64,000 nucleotides of DNA from Ilex aquifolium (Eukaryota > Streptophyta > Magnoliopsida > Aquifoliales > Aquifoliaceae), in assembly GCA_951799425.1 (NCBI GenBank), contig OX637395.1:11820451-11884450 (forward strand). The letters are read 5' to 3'. Positions 21,123-31,755 of this stretch are shown here, piece by piece. The position numbers were made by a program, and so were the translations under genes. Every line of letters begins with the position of its first letter. The first letter of the stretch is position 1. The notes beneath the pieces were generated by a model that was not told the origin of the DNA, did no database searches, and saw nothing but the letters and a program-made list of their open reading frames with translations.

Positions 21123-21476
21123 TAGGGGTGTCAATTTTTGACTCGAACACGAACCCGACACGAACCCGAAAATAACACGATTAGTTGACACGAGTAACAA
21201 ATGGGTCAAATTAAGGTTCGACATGAATAACACGATTAATGTGTATTGTAGATAGAAAAATAATTATTTAACGAGTATAGTAGATAGAAAATAATAATTT
21301 TATAAATTTTTAAATAGTATTATATTAGTTGTTGTCAAATTAAATAATTTTTTATTAACACGAATATTGACACGAATCCGACACGTACCGAAAGTGATAC
21401 GACACGAAAATAACACGACCGAAAGTGATACGACACGAAACTGATACGACACGACACGACACGATTGACACCCCTA
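21123..21476. mobile_element. hAT-type MITE inserted at the MULE border
   Basis: A 354-bp element. The left end is TAGGGGTGTCAATTTTTG and the right end CGATTGACACCCCTA (inverted). It is flanked by the perfect 8-bp duplication AGATAGAG (21115-21122 and 21477-21484). The subterminal part is full of CGACACGA and CGAACACGAACCCGACACG units on both sides. No ORF. The 8-bp duplication and TAGGGGTGT termini fit hAT. The target is the MULE's own 9-bp duplication, so it inserted after the MULE. Confidence 0.9.
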
Positions 21477-21787
21477 AGATAGAGTGAGTGAGGGAGGCGC
21501 ACAAGAATCTGAGACTGAGTGAGGGAGGCGCACAATGAAGACTGAGAGTGAGCTGAACAGACTGAGAGTGAGCTGAACAGATTAACCCTAAATTGGAAAA
21601 TGTATTTATATGGTTTTTAATATTCGGGTTCAACCCAGTAACCCGAGGGGGTCAACCCGAGGCCCGCCCAAATTGAATTCGGGTTGAGATTTTTTGACCC
21701 AAGCCCAACCCAAGTATTAAAAACCCTAGCCCAAGCCCTAATTTTTTCGGGTTGAAATCGGGTTGCCCAACCCAAGTTGCACCCCTA
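21477..21787 (-). mobile_element. hAT-like element terminus, part before the MULE insertion
   Basis: On the minus strand it begins TAGGGGTGCAACTTGGGTTG (end at 21787), followed by CAACCCGA-rich subterminal repeats and then a TCTCAGTCT/CACTCAC-rich leader. This is the usual layout of plant TAGGGGTGCAAC-type hAT ends. Outside it, TCTAGGGC (21788-21795) belongs to the gypsy RNase H frame, which would be the expected 8-bp target. The opposite end with a second TCTAGGGC was not found, so the element is truncated or rearranged. The MULE and the hAT MITE lie inside it. Confidence 0.6.
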
Positions 21788-22942
21788 TCTAGGGCAAACA
21801 TTACTGCTAGTAATTCCTTTTCTGTAGTAGAATAGTTCATATGTGCATTGTTTAAAGTTCTACTAGCATAGTAAATGACATGTGGCTTTTTCTCATTTCT
21901 TTGCCCTAAAACTACCCCTACGGCATAGTCACTGACATCACACATGATTTCAAAGGGAATACTCCAATTTGGGGGTTGCATAATTGGAGCAGTGATGAGC
22001 ATGTCTTTTAACTTATCAAAAGCCTCTTGGCATGATTCATCTCACTCAAAAGGTGTGTATTTCCCTAGGAGATGACAAAGTGGTCTAGATATAGAACTAA
22101 AATCTTTTATAAATCTCCTATATAAGCCAGCATGACCCAAGAAAGATCTAACGTCCTTAAAGGTTTTGGGGGTATGTAAATTAGCAATTAATTTAATCTT
22201 AGTTCTATCTACCTGAATTCCCTCTGAAGAGACAATGTGACCAAGAACAATTCCCTTTTGAACCATAAAATGACATTTTTTCTAATTAAGCACAAGGTTC
22301 TTTTCTTCACATCGTATAAGCACTTTCTCAAGATTTGACAGACAATCATCATAGGAATCACCAAAAACAGTAAAATCATCCATAAAAACTTCAAAAAAAA
22401 CGTTCAACCATGTCACTAAAAATACTTAGTATGCACCTTTGAAAGGTCGCAGGTGTATTGCAGAGTCCAAATGGCATCATTCGATAAGCAAAGGTACCAA
22501 AAGGACAAGTAAATGTGGTCTTCTCTTGGTCTTTTAGGGAAATTTCAATTTGGTTATATCCCGAATAACCATCTAAAAAATAATAGTACATATGCGATGT
22601 GATCTTTTCTAAAATTTAATCCATAAAAGGTAAAGGGAAGTGATCTTTTCTAGTCACAGAATTTAATTTTCTATAGTCAATGCACATCTTCCAACCTGTT
22701 ACTGTCATAGTTGGTACAAGTTCATTATTTTCATTAGCAATTACAGTGACTCCAGATTTCTTAGGGACTACCTGTGTAGGACTTACCCACTTACAGTCTG
22801 CAATAGGGTAAATTATTCCAACATCTAACAATTTCAACACCTCATTCCTTACAACTTCTTTCATATGTGGATTTAATCTTCGTTGCATCTCCCTAGATGT
22901 TTTAGCATTATCCTCCAAATAAATCTTATGAGTGCAAACCAA
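21788..22942 (-). pseudogene. Athila-like Ty3/gypsy reverse transcriptase and RNase H
   Basis: Minus-strand pol of a gypsy element, broken by stops. In order: LLDVGIIYPIADCKWVSPTQ (RT start), GWKMCIDYRKLNSVTRKDHF, LDGYSGYNQIEIS, KTTFTCPFGTFAYRMMPFGL, then FMDDF (catalytic box, about 22375-22390), VLGHIVSSEGIQVDRTKI, FLGHAGLYRRFIKDFS, and RNase H with FEIMCDVSDYAVGVVLGQ and NYSTTEKELLAVMFALD. It stops abruptly at 21788, where a hAT-like terminus begins, so the rest of RNase H and integrase are missing here. The non-chromovirus Athila/Tat affinity is inferred from the wording of these motifs. Confidence 0.88.
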
Positions 22943-23198
22943 TTAACTAATTCATTTTATATCAGCTAAAGTCCAACCAATAGCATTCTTATGCTTTCTA
23001 AGAAGTTGTAGCAACATATCTTCCTGTGCTGAATTAACTAAGAAGAAATTATTATCGGATATGTCTCATCATCTCCCAAAAATGCATACTTTAACTCTAC
23101 CGGTAACTGCTTCAAATCAAGCTTGGGAGTTTTATCACTAGATGGGATTGGTGGGTTGGTTCTTGGTGGAAGCTCCTCAAATTTCTGTCTTGACTCTC

Positions 23199-24722
23199 TT
23201 ATTTCAAGACCTGTAAAGAATTCAACAAGTCAGTTAATTCAGAAATTTTAGAATTATTTTCATTTATCTGTAACAAAGAAGATTGTTCCAGCGAGCATGC
23301 TTCAAGTGGATCATACAAAGAAGAATCATATACTCTACTTGGAACAAGAGACTCAATCATATTAATCTCATTCACATCTTCATCAACATTCCCTGGTTGT
23401 TTGCACACATTAAAAATGTTAAGCTCTAATGTCATATTCTCAAAAGTTAACTTCATCACACCATTCCTACAGTTAATTAGGGTATTAGAAGTAGTTAGGA
23501 ATGGTCTGCATAATATAACAGGAATCTGAGCATTAGTACTCAATACAGGTTGAGTATCCAAAATTATAAAATCCACAAAAAAGTAAAACTTATCAACCTG
23601 TACTAAAACATCTTCCACCATACCCCTTGGTATTTTTACTGATCTATCAGCTAATTGAAGTATAACCGAAGTGGGTTTTAACTCCCCTAACCCTAATTGT
23701 TCATATACTGAATAAAGGAGCAAGTTCACACTAGCTCCTAAATCCAACAAAGCCTGTTCAATTTTGTGGTTACCTATAACACAAGAAATGGTAGGGCAAC
23801 CAGGGTCTTTATATTTTGGTGGAGTCTTATGTTGTATGATGGGAGATACCTGCTCAGTCAAAAATGTCTTCTTTTGCACATTTAATTTCCTTTTAACAGT
23901 ACATAATTCTTTCAAAAATTTTGCATAAGAAGGTATTTGTTTAATGACATCCAACAAATGAATGTTGATTTTTACCTGCTTAAAAATCTCTAACATATCA
24001 TTATGCGTGTTTGAGTTGATAAATGTAAGTAATCTCTGTGGGAATGGTGCAGGTATAACATACTTCTCGGGCTTATTGATTTCAGATTGGTCAAGTTTAT
24101 CACCACTCTCCATAGGTTTTGAACTTTTCTCAGATTCTTGAATTGTAGTAGGAATAGTTTTATCAATTTCTTTCCCACTACGAAGTGTGGTGATAGACTT
24201 TACCTGCTCATGAATAGTATCTGAAGTGCCTGTTTCCTTGACATTAAATTGACCTTGGGGATTTGGTTGAGGTTGGGCTGGAAACTTACCATTTTCTTGA
24301 TGGCATGGATCAGTGGTCAATCTAGTGATTGCACTCCTAATATCCTCAATAGCCTGTGTAGTTTGTCTGTTGTAATTATTCTGACTTTGCATGAATTGTG
24401 ACAACACTTCCTCAATATTCTTCTTTGGGGGTGGAACATAGGGTACAAAATTAGAGGAATTTTGTTGAGGTTGTTGTGATGCATGATTCTCATTCCTCCA
24501 ACTAAAATTTGGACGATTTTTCCACCCCGGATTGTATGGATTTGAATAAGGATTATTGTAAGGTTTTGAGAAAATATTTGCAGCATTTGCTTGATCATGC
24601 AAGACTTCTTTTAGAACAGGCAGTGTTGGACACTCCTTCATGGGGTGTCTAGGAATCTCACAAAGACTACAAACCTCCTCAACAGGTACTGTGTCAATTT
24701 CGTTAACCCTTTTGAATTTCAT
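23199..24722 (-). pseudogene. Gypsy gag C-terminal part and aspartic protease
   Basis: A 507-codon open frame on the minus strand. Near its start lies a zinc knuckle, CSLCEIPRHPMKEC (C-x2-C-x4-H-x4-C). Then comes a Q/N-rich linker with NPYNPGWKNRPNFSW, typical of Athila-type gag. The second half is a retropepsin-like domain, ALLDLGASVNLLLYSVYEQL, with DLGAS in place of DTGAS, followed by LADRSVKIPRG and FIILDT. The frame ends 250 bp before the RT frame; the gap (22943-23198) still reads as pol with stops (for example AIGWTLADIK). Probably inactive because the frames around it are broken. Confidence 0.85.
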
Positions 24723-25690
24723 GGCTTCTACCCTTCTAGCTAAGGTGGCAATTCTAGCCCCTAGGTCATCTTCTTTCCTCAGCTGGTATTTACCCCCACT
24801 TGATGATGATTGTGTGGTCTTACTTTTAGGAGGTTCTTGGGATGTGGTATCCCAAGATTGTGCATTCTCAGCTAACTGGTCTAAGAAGTCAAAGGTCTTG
24901 TCTGGTTCCTAGGAGCTAGAATTGCCACCATTACACATCATTTCTACAAACTGACGCATTTGTGGGCTCAAACCCTCATAAAAGAAATTTATCACACGCT
25001 AGCTCTCATAATCATAACCGTGATGTGGACAAGATGCAAGAAGGTCTTTAAATTTATCCCAACTTTGATAAAAAATTTCAAACTCTTTTGTAGAAAAATT
25101 CATAATTTGCCTTTTGAAAGAATTTGTGCGATGTGTGGGAAAAACTTTTTCAGAAATTCTTTTTGCATCTCAGGCCATGTACCTATGGTCCTAGGTCTGA
25201 GTGAATGTAAACAACTCTTAACCTTTTCCTTTAATGATAAAGGAAAAAGCTTTAATCTGATTGTATTCACTAACACAGTCTGATCATGGTATGTGGCACA
25301 AACCTCTTCAAAGTCTCTAATGTGCAAATAAGAGTTTTCCGCCTCTATGCCATGAAATTTTGGGAGTAATGCAATCATGCCAGGTTTAAAAATAAAATTT
25401 GTGGCATTTAATGGAAATATGATGTATGAGGGTGCAGTGTGACGTGCAGGTTGTAGATAATCACGCAAAGTCCGACTATGATTAGCATTCAGATTATCAA
25501 CATCATTCTCATCATGATTACTTACCCTATCCTCATGTTCAGGAAGATTATTTTGCCTATTATTCTTAGGATCAGCAGCCATTGTATGAGAAGTATGACT
25601 TGAATTAGATGAATCAAATAACTTTTCAAATAGAGTATCTAAATCTTCTCTTATCAAACGACCACTCAAGTCACGATGCCAAGAACTCAT
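24723..25690 (-). pseudogene. Gypsy gag N-terminal part
   Basis: Starts MSSWHRDLSG at 25690 and contains the gag core: TLRDYLQPARHTAPSYIIFP, FKPGMIALLPKFHGIEAENS, HIRDFEEVCATY and NTIRLKLFPLSLKEK, then WPEMQKEFLKKFFP. It is frameshifted at about 25135 and continues in another frame (FEIFYQSWDKFKDLLASCPH, FFYEGLSPQMRQFVEMMC) with two in-frame stops to 24723. It would form the capsid of the particle in an intact element. It lies just upstream of the zinc-knuckle/protease frame, the normal gag-pol order. Confidence 0.85.
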
Positions 25691-25785
25691 AAAACAAATA
25701 AATAAACTAAATAAAAAAAAAACATAAATCTAAATTAAATAACAAAAAGAAAATAAATTGCAATAAAATAAAAATTGGATCGAAG

Positions 25786-26599
25786 TTACCGGATCTCCGA
25801 CGAATCATAAATATAATGAGCTATGCCCATTTGCTTGCCAGTCATGAATGCATGGAGAAGGGCTTGCTTCTCCTTTCCCGATGTCTTCTCTGCACCCTGA
25901 GGTAGCAAGTTATAGTGCAAAACCTTGTTCATCACCCACGTATGAATGCTTGAATGCCCCGACTTAGATTTTTGCTTTGAATTGTGTCGGGTCCTCATAA
26001 ATCAAGTACACGTACTCCGGAAGTGATTTCCTCCCTTGGAAATTGTTAGGGTAGACTGGGACATTGGGAGGAGGTCTCTCATAGTGCAAAAAGTCTGCAA
26101 TCAACCCCGGGGTAATCTCCATTCCCTTCCCCCTCACATTCGTCTTAAGAAAAACCACATCATCATCCATCACCTTCAAGCGTCGATAGAACTCATTATG
26201 CATAGGAATGATGTAACCTTCTACGGGCTCGAACCAAATGTTAATGTCATGCCTTTCTATCACTCAGACTATTTCATCGTTTGGCCCAAGGGTGGGTTTA
26301 TCCACATGCCGCTCGCACATTACATTCTTCTCCTCAATGTTCTTCGTCAGAATGTCGTTCTTTTGCTATTTTCTTCATTCTCCACTCCCACTCCCACCAC
26401 TAGGACAAGCCACCGTCCTCTTACGGGACCCTGTTCCCGTGGCTGGTGGAGAACTCGGCCCTGTTTGCTTGGTCCGTGCCATGAGAATAAAAAATGCCCC
26501 TAGGGCTACAAAGAGCAACAACCAACACCAAAACTCATCAACAAGATCAAATGGAATGCGAGAATACTTACCTAATCGAGCCATTATGTTGAATTCCAA
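25786..26599 (-). pseudogene. Extra ORF upstream of gag (plant transposon protein-like)
   Basis: Frames on the minus strand, from a start at 26599 or 26479 down to 25786, are broken by at least two frameshifts. Readable parts are MARTKQTGPSSPPATGTGSR; IERHDINIWFEPVEGYIIP, VRGKGMEITPGLIADFLHYE; and HSSIHTWVMNKVLHYNLLP, ALLHAFMTGKQMGIAHYIYD. This pattern resembles the domain annotated in plants as putative plant transposon protein, which occurs in retroelement ORFs next to gag. Its role is unknown. Position upstream of gag recalls the additional ORF1 of Ogre-type elements (family knowledge); homology to that ORF is not shown. Confidence 0.6.
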
Positions 26600-27589
26600 G
26601 CCTTGGGTGAAAATCTAGGTTTTTTATGGATTTGGGTGATTTTGTGGATGAAAGGAGGGTTTTTGTGGGAGAAATTCAAAAAAATGCAAAATAATCACAG
26701 TGAAATTCAACTTTGGGAAGGTTAATCGGGAGATTTGATGAGTGGGTAGAGTTTATTTGAGGATTTGAAAGGTTTTGAGGGAGAGGAGAGGGTTTCTAAG
26801 GATGAGATGAGTGGAGAAAGTGAAGGGTTTCACCAAAAAAATTTGACTTAAACCCTCGTTTTCTGAATCTCTAGGCAAAACCTACGGGTAGAACAATCAA
26901 AACCAATCGGTAGGTTTTGTGCACTGGAATATTTCTATCGGTAGGTTTTTACAAACTTCTACCGGTAGGTTTCAAATAAAAAATTTTCCTATGCTCTACA
27001 CCTCACCTTCACTCCATGTTTATTCAACTCCCATACACTCTAATGACCTATTTACAACCTCAACTTCACAGAAAACCTAAACCATGCTAGTGAACCACAA
27101 GTGAGTGACCATGCACAAATTCATTTACGAAATTGCAATGCGATTGGAGTTTTTGATGCTTTCAAAACACATGGCATGGATTTCTAAATTCAACAACCAA
27201 AATGAATACCCAATATGTCAAGAACATATTAAAATACTAAAGGCATTCCTATTCCTTCCTAATATCTAAAGTCTGAGCAATATTCCCCTATCCTACAAGC
27301 ATAGGGTTATTTGACAAAATTATTCAAATACCCGAACTAAGCACAAATGAGCTTCATCATGGCTTTAAATGCTATTCTAGAGTATACACCTACACATTTG
27401 TTTTCAAACTCGGGTGTGTGTGAACTGCACATGTAATTTAAACATTTACTCAACAGAATTCACATTCACTTAGCTATCCAAATTCAGCTTTGATGCAAAC
27501 TCACCAAGGATTTTTCTCAAAAATGAATAACTCTATGATTATCCTGAATGCACTCCATGTGCATATTGATTAGCACGAAATATTGCATA
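26600..27589 (-). other. Gypsy leader / LTR-like non-coding region with motif array
   Basis: Non-coding. On the minus strand it reads as a pyrimidine-rich leader (CCCTCTCCTCTCCCTC, about 26780) in front of the extra ORF, as in 5' LTR/leader regions. At 26880-26970 four copies of the motif (T/A)(A/C)CGGTAGGTTT lie 22-30 bp apart. The same motif recurs at 27815-27950. No clean LTR border was found. Confidence 0.45.
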
Positions 27590-30545
27590 TCATGTGTACA
27601 TTTGCACCCTTTTTATGCTTGTTTTTCTGGTAAAAATGAGAGGAATTGCAATGTTTTGAGCTATTAATGGAGTTCGGCGTGTTTGTAAGTAAAAGAGCTT
27701 AAATAGTGCATGTTAAGCCCCTATCATTGTGCTTAAGGTCAATGAAGATGAGGGGGAGGCTTGACGATGGCTTGGAAGGTGAAAGAACCAAGAATTGAGC
27801 AAAACAAGTTAAAACCTACCGGTAGGTTTGTCATAAAACTACCGATAGGTTTTGGCTACTAGAGTGGATTCTACCGGAAAACTACTGGAAGGTTTTGGCT
27901 ACCGGAGTAAAACCTACCGGTAGGTTTGGCCATCGACCTATCGATAGGTTTTACTGAAAAACGCCAGATTCTGCAACTCAAGCTTTGCCACATGGGGGTC
28001 CAGCCTATGGGTCTCCCACTTGTTCCCTGACACCCCTTACACACAGACATGCCTCCTCAACCCTAGCCTTGGACTTTGAAGGCTCAAGCATTAATGAGGA
28101 GGAGAGAGAAGAGAGGAAGCCTGAGAGTTGCTGGGTAGGCTGTCCTAGCCTGCCCAATGCCATCCAATCAGCCTCCTATGGATGGGGGGGCTGTCACGTG
28201 CCTAGGGGGACCTCCATGGACGAATTTGCAAGCTCCATTCAGTATTATTCAGATTGTATTACATTGTAGAGAGAGAAGATCGAAGGAAGAAGACATAATT
28301 TAGAGAGAGAAAGCTTAGATTTTTACATTTCTTCCATCAATTTCACTTGTAATCTGCTGTAAGACATTTGTAAGCTCCATTTATTACCTTTAATGTCATT
28401 TATTACAAGTGCATAGCAAGTTTAGTTGAGGATCCTAGAATCTACCATTGTTGTATTTAAGTTTTTCATCTCAAGTTTTTCAAATGGGTATTAAATGCAC
28501 TATTTTGTAGTTTATGTTTTCTTACATTAATTTAAGTTCCAATCTTCATTTCTTCACAATGTCTCTTTACTTCATTAATGTTCTTGCATTAAATATGAGT
28601 AGCTAAGCTTCAAGTTGGCTAATCCAAGGGAGAATTCCTCTTGGGTATGCTAAATCAACTCTTTTTCATTCCTCCTCGTAGTGTACAATGATTTGGTTGG
28701 ACTAGGTTGAGTGTGGACGTGGTTGTGAGTTCTTGATACACCGTAGACTTGTCACAGGGTATGCTTGAATCCTCACCTCCATTTTAGTCCCTCGCTTCCT
28801 ACGAATGAATCAAATATCTAGACACCATTGGAGGAAAGTCTTGAGTTGATTTGGCATTCCCATTGGAATGACCTCTTTGGATTAGCCAACACTTGTTCCA
28901 TTTCATTTTCATCAAAAACACAATCACCAAAACTCAAACTCAAAGATTTTTACACCTTTCCTTTTTCAACAAAATCACCTTCAAAATAATTCACCTCCTT
29001 CCCTGAGGAGACGACCTTGGAATACGAATTCCAAGTAAAATACGACACTCGAAAGTCTTTATGCGCTTGGGGAGCACTTTTGTTCACACACACACACACA
29101 CATTTTATTTACACACCCGTTTTCCCATTTCTTGCATCGAACTTGAGTCAGAGTGACACTCACCCACACACATAAGTCATATATACATTGAGGGTTCATG
29201 TTCGAAAATTAGGAACGATGGAATAACTCAAGCACATATGTGAGATAGAATCTTGTGCACAAACCAAAATGCTCACATATAATTCAAAAATGATGTGCAT
29301 GCATAACAATTGAAACGACATTGGCATAATCTCATGAATGGAATGTGAGGGCACTAGATAGCAAAACCAACTTTTTTTTCCATTTGAAGTGTGCTCTCAC
29401 CATGCTTTCTCTAGATCATTTAGGGCTTTCACGGGTTGTAATGAGGCCTTCGGGTGATATTAAGGTTGAGTGAAATGAAGGGTAGAGAGAGACAAAAAGG
29501 GTTAATCCGAGGACATGGCCTTTATTATCAAAATTTTCCTTTTTGTGGAATTTTCAACCTTACCCCTTCTCTTCACTTTTTGTTTCTTTTCTTCTTCTTT
29601 CCTCAATATTCTTCTTTTCCTTTTTCATTCTTTTAATTTCTTTTCTTTTTCAACCATTTTTTTCTCATTTTTCTTGGATTTTTCTCTTCTTTTCCATTCA
29701 AAATTTTGAATATGACATCATTTATCCCTTTTGGGTTTCCTCACCACATTTTTGTTTCCTTTATGATCAATCACACTCAGTCTCGGAATAACCAAGGTGT
29801 GGTAATTCAATCATTTTGCATTGGCTTGGTCAATCATGAGGCATGAAAACTAATTTTCATTTAAGGCTCAATCACGGCACTAAGGATAGATTTATCACAA
29901 GAAAAAGACTAAGACTCGAAGCAGTTCAAAGATGAACTAAGATAATCTCTAGATAAGTATGGGGAGTCATATTTGGCATTTCAAGACAAAGTCAATACAC
30001 TATCCACATGCACTCTAACCAAAGCAAGCATAATGAGATTATTGAACATATTTTGAATTTGAAAATTGTTCCCTCGAGTAAATGTAAGTTCCCTCCAACA
30101 AGGATTGACACTAAAGCTCACACATGTACTTGTTTCATCTCCACTATGCATGTCAAACTCTAAAATGTAAATCCAATCCGTAAATTGCCGAAATTACACA
30201 TTCAAGGTGCATTTATGGTTGAGTTCAAAAGCAAACACATATGTAATACTCTGAAATAGGATAAACTTCTATGATGTGCTCATGTACTCAAAGTTCAAAG
30301 CGAAGATCTAACTATCACTAAACCCATAACACTTTGAATAAAGGAACATGGTTCAACATTCAGATATTTTTCACAAAAAATTTAAATTTTTTTCAAATAT
30401 TGCTCAACTACTCTAAAAAAAATTTGGTAGAATATGTGAATGGTGAATTTCACCACAAAATGGTATTATCAACAAAAGTTTGGTGTATTATACAAATGGT
30501 GCACCTCACCCCCCAACTTGAACCATGCATTGTCCTCAATGCAAC
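27590..30545. other. Retroelement non-coding region (LTR-like), no gene
   Basis: Contains a cluster of AAACCTACCGGTAGGTTT palindromes (27815-27950), a leader-like stretch (28260-28400), GAGGAGACGACCTTGGAATA (about 29004), typical of the 3' part of plant gypsy LTRs in plus orientation, a CA microsatellite (29085-29102), and a T/C-rich tract (29570-29700). Read on the minus strand, 30545-30490 holds ATTGCATTGAGGACAATGCA followed by AAGTTGGGGGG, which matches the end of integrase plus polypurine-like tract of Athila/Tat elements. So a 3' end of one gypsy copy and the 5' end of the copy at 21788-26600 seem to share this stretch. Confidence 0.45.
27815..27955. repeat. Cluster of AAACCTACCGGTAGGTTT palindromes
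   Basis: Two perfect 18-bp palindromes (about 27816 and 27914) and several decayed copies (CTACCGATAGG, CTACCGGA, CTATCGATAGG) lie at about 25-30 bp spacing. The same motif is present at 26880-26970. Confidence 0.85.
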
Positions 30546-30548
30546 AAT

Positions 30549-31370
30549 TGAACGGGTGATCCAGAGGTTCAACATGGATACTGCCAAGCCAGTCAGCATC
30601 CCACTGGCTAATCATTTCAAGCTGAGCAAGAATTCCTGTCCCTCATCAAAGAAGGAGATAGAAGATATGTCACTGATTCCTTACTCTTCAGCAGTTGGGA
30701 GTCTAATGTATGCAATGGTGTGTACAAGGCCAAATATTGTCCATGCAGTGGGCATGGTGAGCAAATTTCTTTCCAATCCAGGGAAAGAACACTGAGAGGC
30801 GATCAAGTGGATTATCAGATACCTTAAGGGTACATCGAAAATATGCTTGTGTTACGGGGGAGTTGAACCAGTTTTGGAAGGCTATACAAATTCAGATATG
30901 GTAGGAGATCTTGATGGTAGAAAATCTACATCAGGATTTCTTTACACTTTTGCAGGGGGAGCTGTGTCATGGCAGTCAAGGTTGTAGAAGTGCATAGTTT
31001 TATCCACAACAGAGGCAGAGTATATTGCTGCAGCGGAAGCTGGTAAGGAAATATTGTGGTTAAAACAGTTTCTCCAAGAACTAGGTATTAAGCAGAAGAA
31101 ATACAAGGTGCATTGTGATAGTCAAAGTGCTCTAGACTTGAGCATGAACTCAATGTACCATTCTTGGACGAAGCATATTGATATTCGTTATCATTGGATA
31201 CGCGAAGTGATGGAGCAACAGTTATTGAAACTAGTGAAGATCCACACAAAAGAGAATCCAGCAGATATGTTGACAAAGGTCGTTACTCGGGAGAAACTTG
31301 AGCTGTGCAGAGACATAGCCGGGATGAATGTCTGATTACATTCTCTTCTGATGGTTCTGGAGGGGGAGAT
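30549..31370 (+). pseudogene. Ty1/copia RT end and RNase H, with polypurine tract
   Basis: Plus-strand 3' part of a copia pol. IERVIQRFNMDTAKPVSIPL and PYSSAVGSLMYAMVCTRPN are the end of the RT domain, followed by AIKWIIRYLKGTSK. RNase H follows: LEGYTNSDMVGDLDGRKSTS, SWQSRL, STTEAEYIAAAEAGKEILW, VHCDSQSALDL, HIDIRYHWIREVM, and the C-terminal NPADMLTKVVTREKLELC. It contains two in-frame stops (about 30795 and 30987). PPT GGAGGGGGAGAT lies at 31359-31370. The upstream 80% of the element is missing and the sequence joins gypsy non-coding DNA at about 30548, so it is a 5'-truncated copy. Confidence 0.88.
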
Positions 31371-31371
31371 T

Positions 31372-31755
31372 TGAAGGTTCCAGCTCCATCAGAGGCTACC
31401 TAGTATCCCACTCTGGCAGCCACCTACCAGCTCCATCTGCACCCACTCTAGCAGCCACCCTACTTACAGATAGGCTGTGGACACCTGAAGCTTTGACAAA
31501 GCTTGCCAAAATATTAAATGGGTTCCCTTCCTTCTTGACTATTTTGGCCAGAAAAATCCCTATAAATAGGAAGCTTAGTGAAGGCTAGACATGCTCAAGA
31601 TCAGTGAGGAAGAAACAGAGAGAGAGAGATTCGGGAGAGATTTCATTTGTGAGAGTTTTGTATAAATTCTTGTATTTTATTTCCAGAGAGAAATAAAGAT
31701 ATCCTCTTTGTTTATATCTTGTTTGTGGTATTTTTCTGGCCCTGGGTAACCAACA
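31372..31755 (+). repeat. Copia 3' LTR
   Basis: Starts TGAAGGTTCC after the polypurine tract and ends near GGTAACCAACA. It contains a TATA box, TATAAATA (31561-31568), followed by GA-rich leader sequence and an AATAAA signal at about 31693. It fits a 384-bp LTR with promoter and polyadenylation signal. The exact right border is inferred from the terminal CA. Confidence 0.7.
31561..31568 (+). promoter_or_regulatory. TATA box of the copia LTR
   Basis: TATAAATAGG about 190 bp into the LTR, followed at about 40-60 bp by a GA-rich transcribed leader. Confidence 0.6.

Noticed and set aside
26420-26480. MARTKQT at the start of the upstream gypsy ORF equals the first residues of histone H3 (ARTKQT).
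   Set aside because: Only seven residues match and the following sequence has nothing of H3. A histone-mimic tail would be intriguing but one short match in a decayed ORF is most simply chance.
29515-29791. Phenylalanine/serine-rich plus frames resembling membrane proteins.
   Set aside because: They are translations of a T/C-rich non-coding tract in retroelement DNA.
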